A stretch of 62,178 nucleotides of DNA from Acidobacteriota bacterium (GCA_003225215.1 QIBC01000054.1:1-62178); one strand, 5' to 3'; counted from the stretch's first letter, positions 52,846 to 61,549 are shown. The notes: generated by a model from the sequence alone, not told the origin. Made by a program: numbers and translations.

Positions 52846-53441
52846 TTAACAAGCGCAAACGCAACGAGGGTCCTGCCATTGTCCCCAAGCTCAGTCAGGA
52901 GCGACTCTTCCAGGTGTTCGGGATCGGGCTTCATCTCGCAGGCGGCGATCTCTTCATGGCTTGCGCCGTGAAAACACAGCTCGCAGACGCCAAGGCCGCC
53001 GCCTTCGTTGCGGACAGGCGGTCCAAAGACGCGGCAAGTCATCGGCCGGAGTTGGTAAAGATCGCAGGTGCCTGACTCCGGATCCAGCGCGGGACACACT
53101 TCTTCGTCCGCAAAATCGAGGAACCGCGCCTCCCCTTGTTCGCTCTCGTCGAGGATTCCCGATTCAGGATCTCCAGGGAATTGCGGAGTCACTCGATGTA
53201 TATAAGCTCGTGCTCGCAACTGAACTCGGTCGGCCCGGTTGGGATCGCTACGTTTCAGCTGTGCGAGTCCATCGCGCAGGCGCGTGACATCCAAAGCATT
53301 GATGGCGAATGCTCCCACGCAACACTGCATGCACCCCGGACGGCAGACCAGCCATTCACCGGCGCGCCGCGCTGCATCATTCAGGGCAGCGTCGACGATT
53401 TGAACTAATTCACGATCCCGGGCTGGACGCCCACAAGGCAT
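52842..53441 (-). CDS. YkgJ-family cysteine-cluster protein
   Basis: A 199-residue protein. RPGCMQCCVGAFAINALDVT at residues about 33-53 has the Cys-x2-CysCys pattern, and CPALDPESGTCDLYQLRPMT with CRVFG supplies the further cysteines of the zinc/iron cluster family. GVCELCFHGA adds another CxxC. The function is unknown; such genes are common next to housekeeping genes. It overlaps peptide deformylase by 4 bp. Confidence 0.88.
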   Translation of the reverse strand: MPCGRPARDRELVQIVDAALNDAARRAGEWLVCRPGCMQCCVGAFAINALDVTRLRDGLAQLKRSDPNRADRVQLRARAYIHRVTPQFPGDPESGILDESEQGEARFLDFADEEVCPALDPESGTCDLYQLRPMTCRVFGPPVRNEGGGLGVCELCFHGASHEEIAACEMKPDPEHLEESLLTELGDNGRTLVAFALVK

Positions 53442-53568
53442 GCGTCAGCATAACGCAACGATGCCCTGACACGAACCTGGAGTATCCACGGCACTTCTTC
53501 CGCAGACTATTCAGCGCAGCGGAGCCGTCTCCCTTCAATAAGTCTCCGAATCCGCTTACGACTTCGCG

Positions 53569-54633
53569 CTACTTATTGATGTCGTCCTTCGCTTCCAAAC
53601 GCTTTACCAGGCCGTTCAAGGCTGGCTTATAGATATCGGGAGCCTCGTTAACTGCAAACTTCATCTCCTTGACGGCATTGTCGTAGTCTCCCTGGGCAAC
53701 TGATAGGCGAGCAGTCTCGTTGCGTGCGACCCAGCCTTTCGGATATTTTTTCAGGTTTGTGCGAAACAGTGCGAGCGCCTGGTCCTGCTGTCCCTGGGTC
53801 TGCAGCTGGCGCGCATAGGAATGGACCTGGATCGCATTTGCCAAGTCGAGGGCCTGAGCGCGGGCTGAGGCCGATTCGTCCTTCTTGCCCATCGCTTCCA
53901 GCACTTGCGACTTCGTAATCAGATTTTCAAATCGCGATTCCACCTGTATGGAATGATTCGCGTAATCGAGAGCCTGCGGGAGGTTCGTTTTGCTGGCGAG
54001 GAAATAATTGGCAGCCTCGTCCCAAGGCTCCCAAATATACTGCGCCCCTCCGCGGAGCTGGTTCTTGACATCGGCTTGCACGACATCGCCGACCGGCACA
54101 CCGATCCGAAATGGCACAGCGACTTTCTCCCAGCGCATCGTGACCAGCGTCGAATCCGGAGCCACATCGTCAAAGTCGTAAACGAGCGCCTCACGAAACT
54201 CGCTGGACTGCGGCTTGACCGAGACACGCAGCGCATCTTCGTCTTCTTTATATGAGAAGCTTCCCCAGGCCGAGGCGACTTTCGAGAAGATCACTGTCCA
54301 TTCGTTCTCGCCTGGAATCATGTGCAGACCGTAAGTCCCTTTTGGGAGCTGCTTACCTTCGACCGTGACCGGATCGGTAAATTCGATGGTGGTGTTCTCA
54401 TTCGCGCCGGCCCGCCAAACCTGCCCATATGGAACGAGCTTCCCCCAGATCTGACGTTTGTTGACGAGAGGACGGCTGTAGTTGATCGAGATATCCGTGA
54501 TGCCCACGCGTTGCGTGACCAGGGCATGCTGGCTGGCGCGGGGAAGATTCAAAATGCTTTGAGCATACGACTCGGTCGCGCCAAGTATCGTCGCGCCGAT
54601 CGCAAGAATTGCGAGCAGCATTCGCTTTTGCAT
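53569..54633 (-). CDS. Secreted DUF2911 protein with C-terminal TPR region
   Basis: A 354-residue protein. The ATG at 54633 has GGAGG about 10 bases upstream, so the longer frame is rejected. A signal peptide ends near ATESYAQ. DUF2911 follows: VGITDISINYSRPLVNKRQI, IWGKLVPYGQVWRAGANENT and LPKGTYGLHMIPGENEWTVI. The C-terminal half has TPR-like helices (NLPQALDYANHSIQVESRFE, QQDQALALFRTNLKKYPKGW, GDYDNAVKEMKFAVNEAPDI). Function unknown; periplasmic. Confidence 0.88.
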   Translation of the reverse strand: MQKRMLLAILAIGATILGATESYAQSILNLPRASQHALVTQRVGITDISINYSRPLVNKRQIWGKLVPYGQVWRAGANENTTIEFTDPVTVEGKQLPKGTYGLHMIPGENEWTVIFSKVASAWGSFSYKEDEDALRVSVKPQSSEFREALVYDFDDVAPDSTLVTMRWEKVAVPFRIGVPVGDVVQADVKNQLRGGAQYIWEPWDEAANYFLASKTNLPQALDYANHSIQVESRFENLITKSQVLEAMGKKDESASARAQALDLANAIQVHSYARQLQTQGQQDQALALFRTNLKKYPKGWVARNETARLSVAQGDYDNAVKEMKFAVNEAPDIYKPALNGLVKRLEAKDDINK

Positions 54634-54854
54634 GTGTGGTAAGCCTCCGCCGTTGGACGAAGGCATCCAAAGTTCGTAAGCAGAGTTGCAGAGATGCCGA
54701 GCACCGTTAGTCCCCAAAACCTAACGAAAGGTCACAGGAGAATCGCGCGGTGGGAGAGTGCAGTCTGAACAGAAATCTTGCCAGGAATATGACCGGAGAC
54801 CTGCCTTGTCAGCGTACAGAAAGAGTCGTTACACAGTGAGGGCCATGTACGACA

Positions 54855-54976
54855 GAAATTCACTGCTAATTCACTGTTATTCACTGTTCTCAAAACCGAC
54901 ATTCCTGCAGATTCGGCGAAATTTGATAACTTCCCGGTTATTTTGCAGAAATTCACTGTTAAATTCACTGTTATCG
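54855..54976. repeat. Cluster of short direct repeats (attcactgtta type)
   Basis: Five copies of attcactgtta or a one-base variant: three at 54858-54889 and two at 54951-54974. The larger unit cagaaattcactgttaa occurs twice, about 93 bp apart. There is no coding function. They fill the 370-bp gap between 54633 and 55004. Confidence 0.6.
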
Positions 54977-55003
54977 CGAAAAAGTTCTTGAACCGCGAAG
55001 GCC

Positions 55004-55354
55004 TCAGTTTCCCTTCATCTTCCCCTTTACCGATCTCGCTAACTTCTCGATTTCTTCAGCTTTCTTGATCACATCGAGCGAGAGTGTGTGCTCGTTGGTC
55101 TTGTCCACGTATTCCTTGAGTTCCGTGGCGAGTTGAAGCAAGCGATCGGTATCCTTTTGTAATGATGTCTGCCTCTGCTTGTTGAGGGCCTTCTCACGGT
55201 CCCGTTCCATCTTTTCTTCTGTAGGATCCTTTTGGCGCTCACGGCCGAATTGCGGATCTTGTGACGGAAGCTGCGTGCTGCTATCGGATTGCACGGCAAA
55301 ACAACTCAAAGTAAGAAAAAGAGAAACGATGAAGACCAGAAAAGGATTGCGCAC
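55004..55354 (-). CDS. Small secreted helical protein
   Basis: About 116 residues from a GTG at 55354 preceded by GAGG; a GTG two codons upstream is equally possible. A signal peptide (FLVFIVSLFLTLSCFAVQ) is followed by a charged, mostly helical mature part (TEEKMERDREKALNKQRQ, DRLLQLATELKEYVDKTN, IKKAEEIEKLARSVKGKM). It may form a coiled coil. I know similar short proteins in Acidobacteriota but no function. Confidence 0.72.
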   Translation of the reverse strand: MRNPFLVFIVSLFLTLSCFAVQSDSSTQLPSQDPQFGRERQKDPTEEKMERDREKALNKQRQTSLQKDTDRLLQLATELKEYVDKTNEHTLSLDVIKKAEEIEKLARSVKGKMKGN

Positions 55355-55435
55355 ACGCACCTCAAGTAGATTGCAGAATACGGCGATTATAACCAGCCCG
55401 ATACGCGGTATTCCTCAGGGCTGTGCAGCCCCGGA

Positions 55436-55568
55436 GTTAAGACGAAGGTCACAAAGGTGAAACAAGAGGTCACGATATTTGAGAAGAGAGCGAAGGAGTT
55501 AGTGTCAGTTTGAGCGCGCTTCAGTGTTCGTCACCTCTCTTGTTTACCTTTGTGACCTTCGTGTTAGC
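55436..55568. repeat. Inverted-repeat element with about 40-bp arms
   Basis: Left arm 55436-55474 (gttaagacgaaggtcacaaa and onward) and right arm 55528-55568 are inverted copies with a few mismatches. They are separated by 53 bp and sit in the leader region of the MscS gene. The structure is that of a MITE or a large hairpin. No target duplication was recognised. Confidence 0.65.
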
Positions 55569-55622
55569 CCCCGGGTGTTGATTCGGTCGCTTGCTATAAT
55601 CCAGCTTCGCGCGACGCGATTC

Positions 55623-56525
55623 ATGCCACTTCTCACCACAAACATCCTCTCGGAACCCATCTGGAAGCGCGTATTTTCGGATTGGCACGAGGATCTCGCT
55701 TACTGGCTGCGGCATGGGTTGCCGCGCATTCTGGTAATCGTCATTGTCGCGGCTATTCTCACGCGCCTGCTCGGATTGTTCACGCGGAAGTTGCAGGAGT
55801 TCAGCCGCCGCGAGGCATTGCCCAGCGGTATCCGCGCGACTCAGTTACGCACGCTGGCATCGATCGTTCAGAGCGTCGGCACGGTTGTCATTTACTTCTT
55901 CGCCTTGCTGCAGATCCTTCCGATCTTCAGTGTGGATGTAAAACCATTTTTGGCCAGCGCGGGCATTGTGGGATTGGCGATCGGTTTCGGCGCGCAGACT
56001 CTGGTGAAGGACGTAATCAACGGCTTCTTCATCATCATCGACAACATATATGACCTCGGCGACGTCGTGAAGATTGCCGGCGTACAGGGGACGGTCGAGC
56101 AGATGTCGCTGCGCATGACTGTGCTGCGCGACGACACCGGAGCGGTGCATTCCATTCCTAACAGCGAGATCAAAATTGTTTCGAATATGACTCGCGACTG
56201 GGCCCAGGTTGCGCTGCATGTCTCTGTGGACTATAGCGAGAGCTCCGATCGCGTAATTCAGCTGCTGAGAGAAGTGGTTGCCGATCTGAAGGAAGATCCG
56301 GAGTTCGGAAGGGACATTGTGGGAGAACCTGAGGTACCTGGGATCGAGCGAGTGAGTGGGTCGGAAGTCGACTACCTGGTGGTTGTGAAATCGCGTCCCG
56401 GCAGGCAGCATGCGGTGCGGCGTGAACTGCGCAGACGAATCAAGGCTGCCTTGGAAAAGAATGGCGTAAAGGCCGGCACTCCAAATCGAATGTATGTAAT
56501 GGAAGCTCCGTCTTCCACCCGATAA
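55623..56525 (+). CDS. Small-conductance mechanosensitive channel (MscS family)
   Basis: A 300-residue protein from the ATG at 55623. Three hydrophobic helices are seen (ILVIVIVAAILTRLLGLF, SIVQSVGTVVIYFFALLQIL and the pore helix KPFLASAGIVGLAIGFGAQT). The MscS core LVKDVINGFFIIIDNIYDLG, DVVKIAGVQGTVEQMSLRMT and HSIPNSEIKIVSNMTRDWA follows, then the cytoplasmic alpha/beta cage. It releases solutes on osmotic downshift. The SDR gene starts 9 bp downstream. Confidence 0.92.
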   Translation: MPLLTTNILSEPIWKRVFSDWHEDLAYWLRHGLPRILVIVIVAAILTRLLGLFTRKLQEFSRREALPSGIRATQLRTLASIVQSVGTVVIYFFALLQILPIFSVDVKPFLASAGIVGLAIGFGAQTLVKDVINGFFIIIDNIYDLGDVVKIAGVQGTVEQMSLRMTVLRDDTGAVHSIPNSEIKIVSNMTRDWAQVALHVSVDYSESSDRVIQLLREVVADLKEDPEFGRDIVGEPEVPGIERVSGSEVDYLVVVKSRPGRQHAVRRELRRRIKAALEKNGVKAGTPNRMYVMEAPSSTR

Positions 56526-56534
56526 TCTGGCCAC

Positions 56535-57326
56535 ATGGAAACAGGACTTAAGAACAAAATTGCGCTGTTGGTTGCATCGAGTGAAGGCATAGCTCGCGCG
56601 GCTGCGGAGAAGTTCGCTGCCGAGGGCGCTCGCCTGGCGATGTGTGCCCGCAGTGAGGCGAAATTGGGTAAAGCAGCTGAGGAGCTAGGGACTCGTTACA
56701 ACGTCGACGTGTTGACCGAGCGCGTGGATGTTTCCGATCTTTCCGCCATGCAGGCTTTCGTTCGCCATGTGGTCGAGCGGTTCGGGCACATCGACGTGTG
56801 CCTCGCAAATTCCGGCGGACCTCCAGCCAAGAACTTTCTATCCATCGAACTGGACGAATGGAAAAAGAACGTCGATCTGATGTTTCTGAGCGTAGTCAAC
56901 TTGGCCAAGTGTGTGATTCCCCATATGCAGAGGAATGGCGGTGGCCGTTTCATCGCAATAACCTCGACATCGGTAAAAGGATCGATTCCCGATTTGATCA
57001 TGTCCAACGCCATACGCCCGGCTGTAGTTGGATTGCTGAAGAGTTTGTCGCTCGAGTTTGGCAAGGACAACATTACCTTCAACAATGTCGCTCCCGGATA
57101 CACCGCGACCGAACGGCTGAACGAGCTGGCGGGAACCCGGGCCCTCGCCGCGAATGTCAGCATCGAGGAGATCCGCAAGAGGTGGTCGCAAGAGATTCCA
57201 CTCGCGCGATTAGCGCGGCCAGAGGAAGTCGCGGACGCAATCGTATGGCTCGCGTCTGAGCGCGCGTCGTACGTGACAGGGCAAACCATTTTGGTTGACG
57301 GGGGAAGATATCCCGGTGTGGCGTGA
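56535..57326 (+). CDS. Atypical short-chain dehydrogenase/reductase
   Basis: A 263-residue SDR. The nucleotide-binding loop reads LLVASSEGIARAAAEKFAAE in place of TGxxxGIG. CLANSGGPPAKNF takes the place of the NNAG motif. ITSTSVKGSIPDLIMSNAIR has the Ser, but the YxxxK catalytic pair is replaced by SNAIR. The C-terminus (ASYVTGQTILVDGGRYPGVA) is normal. Known SDRs of this subgroup keep the fold but use another mechanism or none. It is probably co-transcribed with the MscS gene. Confidence 0.88.
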   Translation: METGLKNKIALLVASSEGIARAAAEKFAAEGARLAMCARSEAKLGKAAEELGTRYNVDVLTERVDVSDLSAMQAFVRHVVERFGHIDVCLANSGGPPAKNFLSIELDEWKKNVDLMFLSVVNLAKCVIPHMQRNGGGRFIAITSTSVKGSIPDLIMSNAIRPAVVGLLKSLSLEFGKDNITFNNVAPGYTATERLNELAGTRALAANVSIEEIRKRWSQEIPLARLARPEEVADAIVWLASERASYVTGQTILVDGGRYPGVA

Positions 57327-57433
57327 AAAGGATGCTGGCCGCGAACATAGTAATCATGAGCAACCAGGCGCTTTACAAGCTGCGGAAAAATAAGGGATTT
57401 CCCGTTCTTCTCACGTGTCGGTTTTGGTGTTCA

Positions 57434-57617
57434 GGTGGAAGCCCCCTGCTTCAAGCAGGGGAGGATCGGACTTCTAGTCCGGTCCGACAAAAGCCTGCCT
57501 TTTTAATCGGCTTTAGCCCTGGGCAGTTTCGCGAGCCAGCCGCTAAAGCGCGAATGTTGTTCGTGCTTATTTGCAGGGCCTAAAAGCCCTGCCCCGCATC
57601 ATGCGGGGGCTTCCACC
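57434..57617. repeat. Composite palindromic repeat (nested hairpins)
   Basis: Outer arms ggtggaagccccc (57434-57446) and gggggcttccacc (57605-57617) are perfect inverted copies. Inside are hairpins at 57442-57461 (ccccctgcttcaagcagggg), 57573-57592 (gcagggcctaaaagccctgc) and 57592-57608 (ccccgcatcatgcgggg). It resembles acidobacterial REP clusters. It lies about 100 bp upstream of the ammonia-lyase start and fills most of the 395-bp gap after 57326. Confidence 0.7.
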
Positions 57618-57720
57618 GGGGACCCTCAATTCGGCACGACGGAAAGTCGATGCTCTGACACGAACCGGGGATCCGCAGGATTTTTCGTATTCAGCAACCA
57701 GCCGTCAGCTTAGGAGCTAC

Positions 57721-59325
57721 TTGAAAGTTCTGCATATCGATGGAGATCAACTCGCGCTTGAAGACCTTCGCGAGGTGGTATTTGAACGACGTCCGGTATT
57801 GCTCGCACCCGATGCGCGAGAAAAAGTTTCAGCCTCCCGTGAAGTCATCGAGCAGTTGGTGCGCGAGAACCGCGTTGCCTATGCAGTGACAACAGGAGTC
57901 GGCAAACTCAGCGACGTCCGCATCGCGCCCGAGCAGATCCGCGAACTTCAACTCAATCTATTACGTTCGCACGCGGTTGGCGTGGGTAGCCCGCTATCGG
58001 AACTTGTTACGCGCGCGATGATCCTATTGCGGGCTAATTCCCTGGCTAAAGGATTCTCTGGAGTGCGTCCGCTAATCATCGACACACTGTGTGAAATGCT
58101 GAGTCGCGGCGTGCATCCGGTAATTCCTTCTCAAGGGAGCGTAGGGGCGAGTGGAGATCTCGCACCTTTGGCACATCTGGCGCTCGTGATTGTTGGCGAG
58201 GGAGAAGCGATTTTCCAAGGACGACGGCTGGCGGGCAAGGAAGCAATGGCCGCTGCGCAAGTAAAGCCCGTCGTTTTGGAAGCCAAAGAAGCCATCTCAC
58301 TGATTAATGGCACGCAGGCAATGCTTGCCATTGGAACTTTGTCCCTCCTGGCCGCACAGACGCTAGTCGAGACCGCTGACATCTTGGGAGCGCTCACACT
58401 CGACGCACTTCGAGGCACTACGGTAGCGATGGATGAACGCATTCATCGCGCTCGTCCCCATTCGGGACAGCTGCACAGCGCAACCAACGTACGCCGGCTG
58501 CTCGAAGGCAGTGAAATTCGCCAGTCACATATCGACTGCAATCGGGTCCAGGACGCTTACTCACTGCGATGCATTCCCCAGGTTCATGGAGCGGTTCGGG
58601 ATACGCTTGCCTTCTCCCGGCAGGTCTTTGACATTGAAATGAACTCGGCGGTCGACAACCCGCTGGTCTTCCCTTCTCCACGATCGCAACGTGAGCCAAT
58701 GCGTCCTTCCAAAGTTCCCGCGATCGACGACCGTCGGGCGCGAGGCAGCGCAAACGACCGCACCGATTTGGGAGAAGTGCTTTCCGGCGGGAACTTTCAC
58801 GGCGAACCCATCGCCTTCGCGCTCGACTATCTGGCGATTGCGCTTTCTGCTTTGGCCGGGATTTCTGAGCGCCGGATTGAACGCATGGTGAATCCGGCGC
58901 TCAACGAAGGACTGCCTCCGTTTCTGGCCTCCGGCGCCGGACTCAACTCCGGATTCATGATGCCGCAGGTGACAGCCGCGGCATTGGCCAGCGAAAACAA
59001 GGTCTTGGCGCATCCTGCATCCGTGGACTCGATTACTACGAGCGGCAACAAGGAAGATTATGTCTCCATGGGCATGGCGGCCGCTCTGAAGCTCGAACGC
59101 GTGGTCGCTAATACCATGCATGTGCTTGCCATTGAAGCTGCGGCTGTCGCCCAGGCCATCGAGTTTCTTGCCCCGCTGAAGACCAGTCCAAGATTACAAA
59201 GAGTTCACTCAACAATACGGGGTATCAGTCCGGCAGTGGACCGCGACAGGGTATTGGCAGACGACATTTCCAAATTGGCGCGCGCCATTTCCGAAGGAAA
59301 GTTGGCCAGAGCGGCGTTTGAGTGA
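57721..59325 (+). CDS. hutH: Histidine ammonia-lyase family (MIO enzyme)
   Basis: A 534-residue aromatic amino-acid lyase that uses the MIO cofactor formed from Ala143-Ser144-Gly145 in GSVGASGDLAPLAHL. I chose the TTG at 57721, which has AGGAG four bases upstream and starts LKVLHIDGDQLALEDL where the family begins; the longer frame runs into the upstream palindromic repeat. YAVTTGVGKLSDVRI, NLLRSHAVGVG and SGGNFHGEPIAFALDYLAIA are family landmarks and favour histidine as substrate. About 35 extra residues (FPSPRSQREPMRPSKVPAID and on) lie between NPLV and GEVLSGGNFHG. No urocanase or other hut genes are nearby. Confidence 0.9.
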   Translation: MKVLHIDGDQLALEDLREVVFERRPVLLAPDAREKVSASREVIEQLVRENRVAYAVTTGVGKLSDVRIAPEQIRELQLNLLRSHAVGVGSPLSELVTRAMILLRANSLAKGFSGVRPLIIDTLCEMLSRGVHPVIPSQGSVGASGDLAPLAHLALVIVGEGEAIFQGRRLAGKEAMAAAQVKPVVLEAKEAISLINGTQAMLAIGTLSLLAAQTLVETADILGALTLDALRGTTVAMDERIHRARPHSGQLHSATNVRRLLEGSEIRQSHIDCNRVQDAYSLRCIPQVHGAVRDTLAFSRQVFDIEMNSAVDNPLVFPSPRSQREPMRPSKVPAIDDRRARGSANDRTDLGEVLSGGNFHGEPIAFALDYLAIALSALAGISERRIERMVNPALNEGLPPFLASGAGLNSGFMMPQVTAAALASENKVLAHPASVDSITTSGNKEDYVSMGMAAALKLERVVANTMHVLAIEAAAVAQAIEFLAPLKTSPRLQRVHSTIRGISPAVDRDRVLADDISKLARAISEGKLARAAFE

Positions 59326-59383
59326 CGATGATTAGTATTACGTGGGACTACTGAGAAGTTGCAAAACGGTTAAGGAACTTCGA

Positions 59384-59559
59384 GACTGTCATCCTGAGGC
59401 CCGATGTTGGCCGAAGGATCTCCCGGAATGATCGAGACGTTCTTGCTATGTCCTGGCTCTCATACGAAGGTCACCGGGCCGAAGACCCGGGATGCGACTA
59501 TCACGTTTGAGGCATCGCGGGAGATCCTTCGGCCAACATCGGGCTTCAGGATGACAGTT
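59384..59559. repeat. Long inverted-repeat element, copy 2 (REP/MITE-like)
   Basis: Arms 59384-59425 (gactgtcatcctgaggcc, ttggccgaaggatctcccg) and 59516-59559 are inverted copies, the same arms as in the element at 12823-12994. The cores of the two copies differ. A second small hairpin (accgggccgaagacccggg) lies in the core. Confidence 0.8.
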
Positions 59560-59626
59560 TATTCGTGGCCTTTTATTCGTGGCCTTTTATTCGTGGCCTT
59601 TTATTCGTGGCCTTTTATTCGTGACC
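59559..59626. repeat. 14-bp tandem repeat
   Basis: The unit ttattcgtggcctt is repeated four times perfectly (59559-59614) plus a partial fifth (59615-59626). It starts where the palindromic element ends and supplies the last codons and the stop of the minus-strand methyltransferase gene. Confidence 0.85.
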
Positions 59627-60336
59627 ATCTGGTCCGTGAGGAACTTAAGATCCTTTAACTGTTGCAGGCCCCAAAGTCCCAAGGATTTGTCTTTATATGC
59701 CCCGTCAACCTCCTCGCATTGTTCGTTGATCAGGACTATTGGATCGGGAAGCACAAATGGTTGTGTCTGTAAATTAAGCATGCGCCAGTCGCCATTCTCG
59801 ATGTCGAAATTGACGTCGTTTTCCGGAAACGTAGTCGTCAGAAGATATTTGGATCCGCTGCGAATAAAATTTGACAGCACTCGACGGATGTTCTCGAAAC
59901 TCAGGTGTACCAGACAGTCCCGGCACAGAATCAGATCGCACTCAGGTAGGTCGACGATCGTCAAATCTCCTGACTGGAAATTAACGCCTTCCTGACCGTG
60001 GAGCCTTTGGTTCTTTGCAATCAGAGACTCGACGATGTCGATTCCCAAATAGGAATCGATCGGCAGCGCAGCAGCGGATATCCAAAGAAAATCTCCACAG
60101 GGCGCGTCTGTGAGCCTTCGTACCTGGAAGCGGCTGCAGAGTTCCGCAAGCTGATGGCGAATTGGAGCAGTAACCGCCAGCGTGGAGCCGAGTCCTGAGA
60201 CCGATTCCGGACTTCCCCACACGTTCTCGTTGTAGATGTACTCGAACTTCTGTTGGAGCTCGAGTTCTCGGAGCTTTGCAGAATGCTTTTGATATTCCAC
60301 ATGGGCGAGTACCGGCGGACGCGAGCGGTTCATCAT
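59587..60336 (-). CDS. Class I SAM-dependent methyltransferase
   Basis: A 249-residue protein from the ATG at 60336. The Rossmann motif I is LTDAPCGDFLWISAAAL, motif II DSYLGIDIVESLIAKNQ and the later strands DLTIVDLPECDLILCRDCLV and SNFIRSGSKYLLTTTFPEND. It methylates an unknown substrate; NVWGSPESVSGLGSTLAVTA near the N-terminus fits glycan- or small-molecule-modifying relatives. The C-terminal residues RPRIKGHE are encoded by the 14-bp tandem repeat, so the end of the protein was remodelled. Confidence 0.85.
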   Translation of the reverse strand: MMNRSRPPVLAHVEYQKHSAKLRELELQQKFEYIYNENVWGSPESVSGLGSTLAVTAPIRHQLAELCSRFQVRRLTDAPCGDFLWISAAALPIDSYLGIDIVESLIAKNQRLHGQEGVNFQSGDLTIVDLPECDLILCRDCLVHLSFENIRRVLSNFIRSGSKYLLTTTFPENDVNFDIENGDWRMLNLQTQPFVLPDPIVLINEQCEEVDGAYKDKSLGLWGLQQLKDLKFLTDQMVTNKRPRIKGHE

Positions 60337-60376
60337 TCAGTTATAGAATTTTTCAGCTCATAGAGTGCGCTTCGGT

Positions 60377-61465
60377 TCAGTGCTCGGATTCCTGCAATAA
60401 CTGCTTGAGATATTGCTGCCAGAAAACAGCCCAAGTGTGCGTGCCATGCCCGTGAGTTGCAGCGGAGCTCGGAATCAGAAGGAATCGTCCTCGTTTTACG
60501 CGCTTGATTTCACGTTGCGCAATTCCCAATTCCGGTGGATTAATGAAATCGTCAGCCGAATTGATGTACATGACTGGCGCCGTGATCCTTTCGAGCTGTG
60601 CCGATGGATCGTAGTCGCGCGAGGCATTCACCGCATACAGCAAATCATTCGCGTCAAGAGTGTGGGTTACTCGCTTGCGATAGTCCTCCAGATCCTTGTC
60701 TGCTGCATCTCTGGTTGGGTAGCTGATCTGCATTGGCAGTGGCGTGCTTCCCGCAATCAGCAAAAAATCCGTTGCAATCTCGAGTCCCGCCCGCGGTTCA
60801 GAGGTGTAATCCCCGTCCTTCCAATCTGGGTCATTCCGGATTCCGTCCATCACCATCTTGCGCCACATGCGATTGCGTCCGGCGATCTGGACAGGCAGGC
60901 ATGCGAGAGGCATCAGCGCGTCCATGTAATCGGGATAGGTTTCACCCCACACCCATGAGTGCATACATCCCATCGAAGTGCCGAGTATCAGGCGGAGATG
61001 ATCAATGCCAAGCCCTTTCTCGAGCATCTCGTGTTGGGCCGCGACCATGTCGTCGTAGTCATATCGCGGAAATCGAGCATGCAATCCGTCACTCGGTTTA
61101 CTCGATTTGCCGTGACCTATCCCGTCGTCAAGAACAATGAAGTAGCGGTTGATATCAAGCAACTGCCCCGGACCGAACAGGACATCCGCGAATTGTGGCT
61201 GAAGAAACTGCCGCCCAGAACCTCCGGTACCGTGGAGCAGGAGCACTGCATTGGTAACGCGGCCATTTGCATTACGAACCGGCTTGCCGAACGTTAGATA
61301 ATGCAGGCGCAGCTCGGGCATCGATTCGCCGGAGTGGAAGTGAAAGTTGTGGGCTATGTAATCGCCCTCCTGCGGAGGAGGAACCTTAGTCGATTCCTTG
61401 AGGGCTTGCCCTTGACACAAACACGCGAGACAAAGACAAACAAAAATTCGAAAAGTAAAGGTCAT
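60377..61465 (-). CDS. Secreted alpha/beta-hydrolase, MetX-like
   Basis: A 362-residue protein; the ATG at 61465 follows CGGAG. A signal peptide (FRIFVCLCLACLCQGQ) puts it in the periplasm or outside. The fold is that of homoserine O-acetyltransferase relatives: AVLLLHGTGGSGRQFLQPQ (oxyanion region), LILGTSMGCMHSWVWG (nucleophile Ser), YINSADDFINPPE (Asp) and THGHGTHTWAVFW (His). The exported location argues against methionine biosynthesis and for a hydrolase role. Confidence 0.88.
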   Translation of the reverse strand: MTFTFRIFVCLCLACLCQGQALKESTKVPPPQEGDYIAHNFHFHSGESMPELRLHYLTFGKPVRNANGRVTNAVLLLHGTGGSGRQFLQPQFADVLFGPGQLLDINRYFIVLDDGIGHGKSSKPSDGLHARFPRYDYDDMVAAQHEMLEKGLGIDHLRLILGTSMGCMHSWVWGETYPDYMDALMPLACLPVQIAGRNRMWRKMVMDGIRNDPDWKDGDYTSEPRAGLEIATDFLLIAGSTPLPMQISYPTRDAADKDLEDYRKRVTHTLDANDLLYAVNASRDYDPSAQLERITAPVMYINSADDFINPPELGIAQREIKRVKRGRFLLIPSSAATHGHGTHTWAVFWQQYLKQLLQESEH

Positions 61466-61549
61466 TAAAGGCTCCGAGTCTGCAATTGAGTGTCCGCTTC
61501 AAATCTGCGCCGAGCCATTTTACTGGCACATGCCCGGGAGGACTGCGAG

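Noticed and set aside
54855-54976. CRISPR-like array
   Set aside because: Repeat units are about 11 bp and partly adjacent, with no regular spacers and no cas genes in the window.
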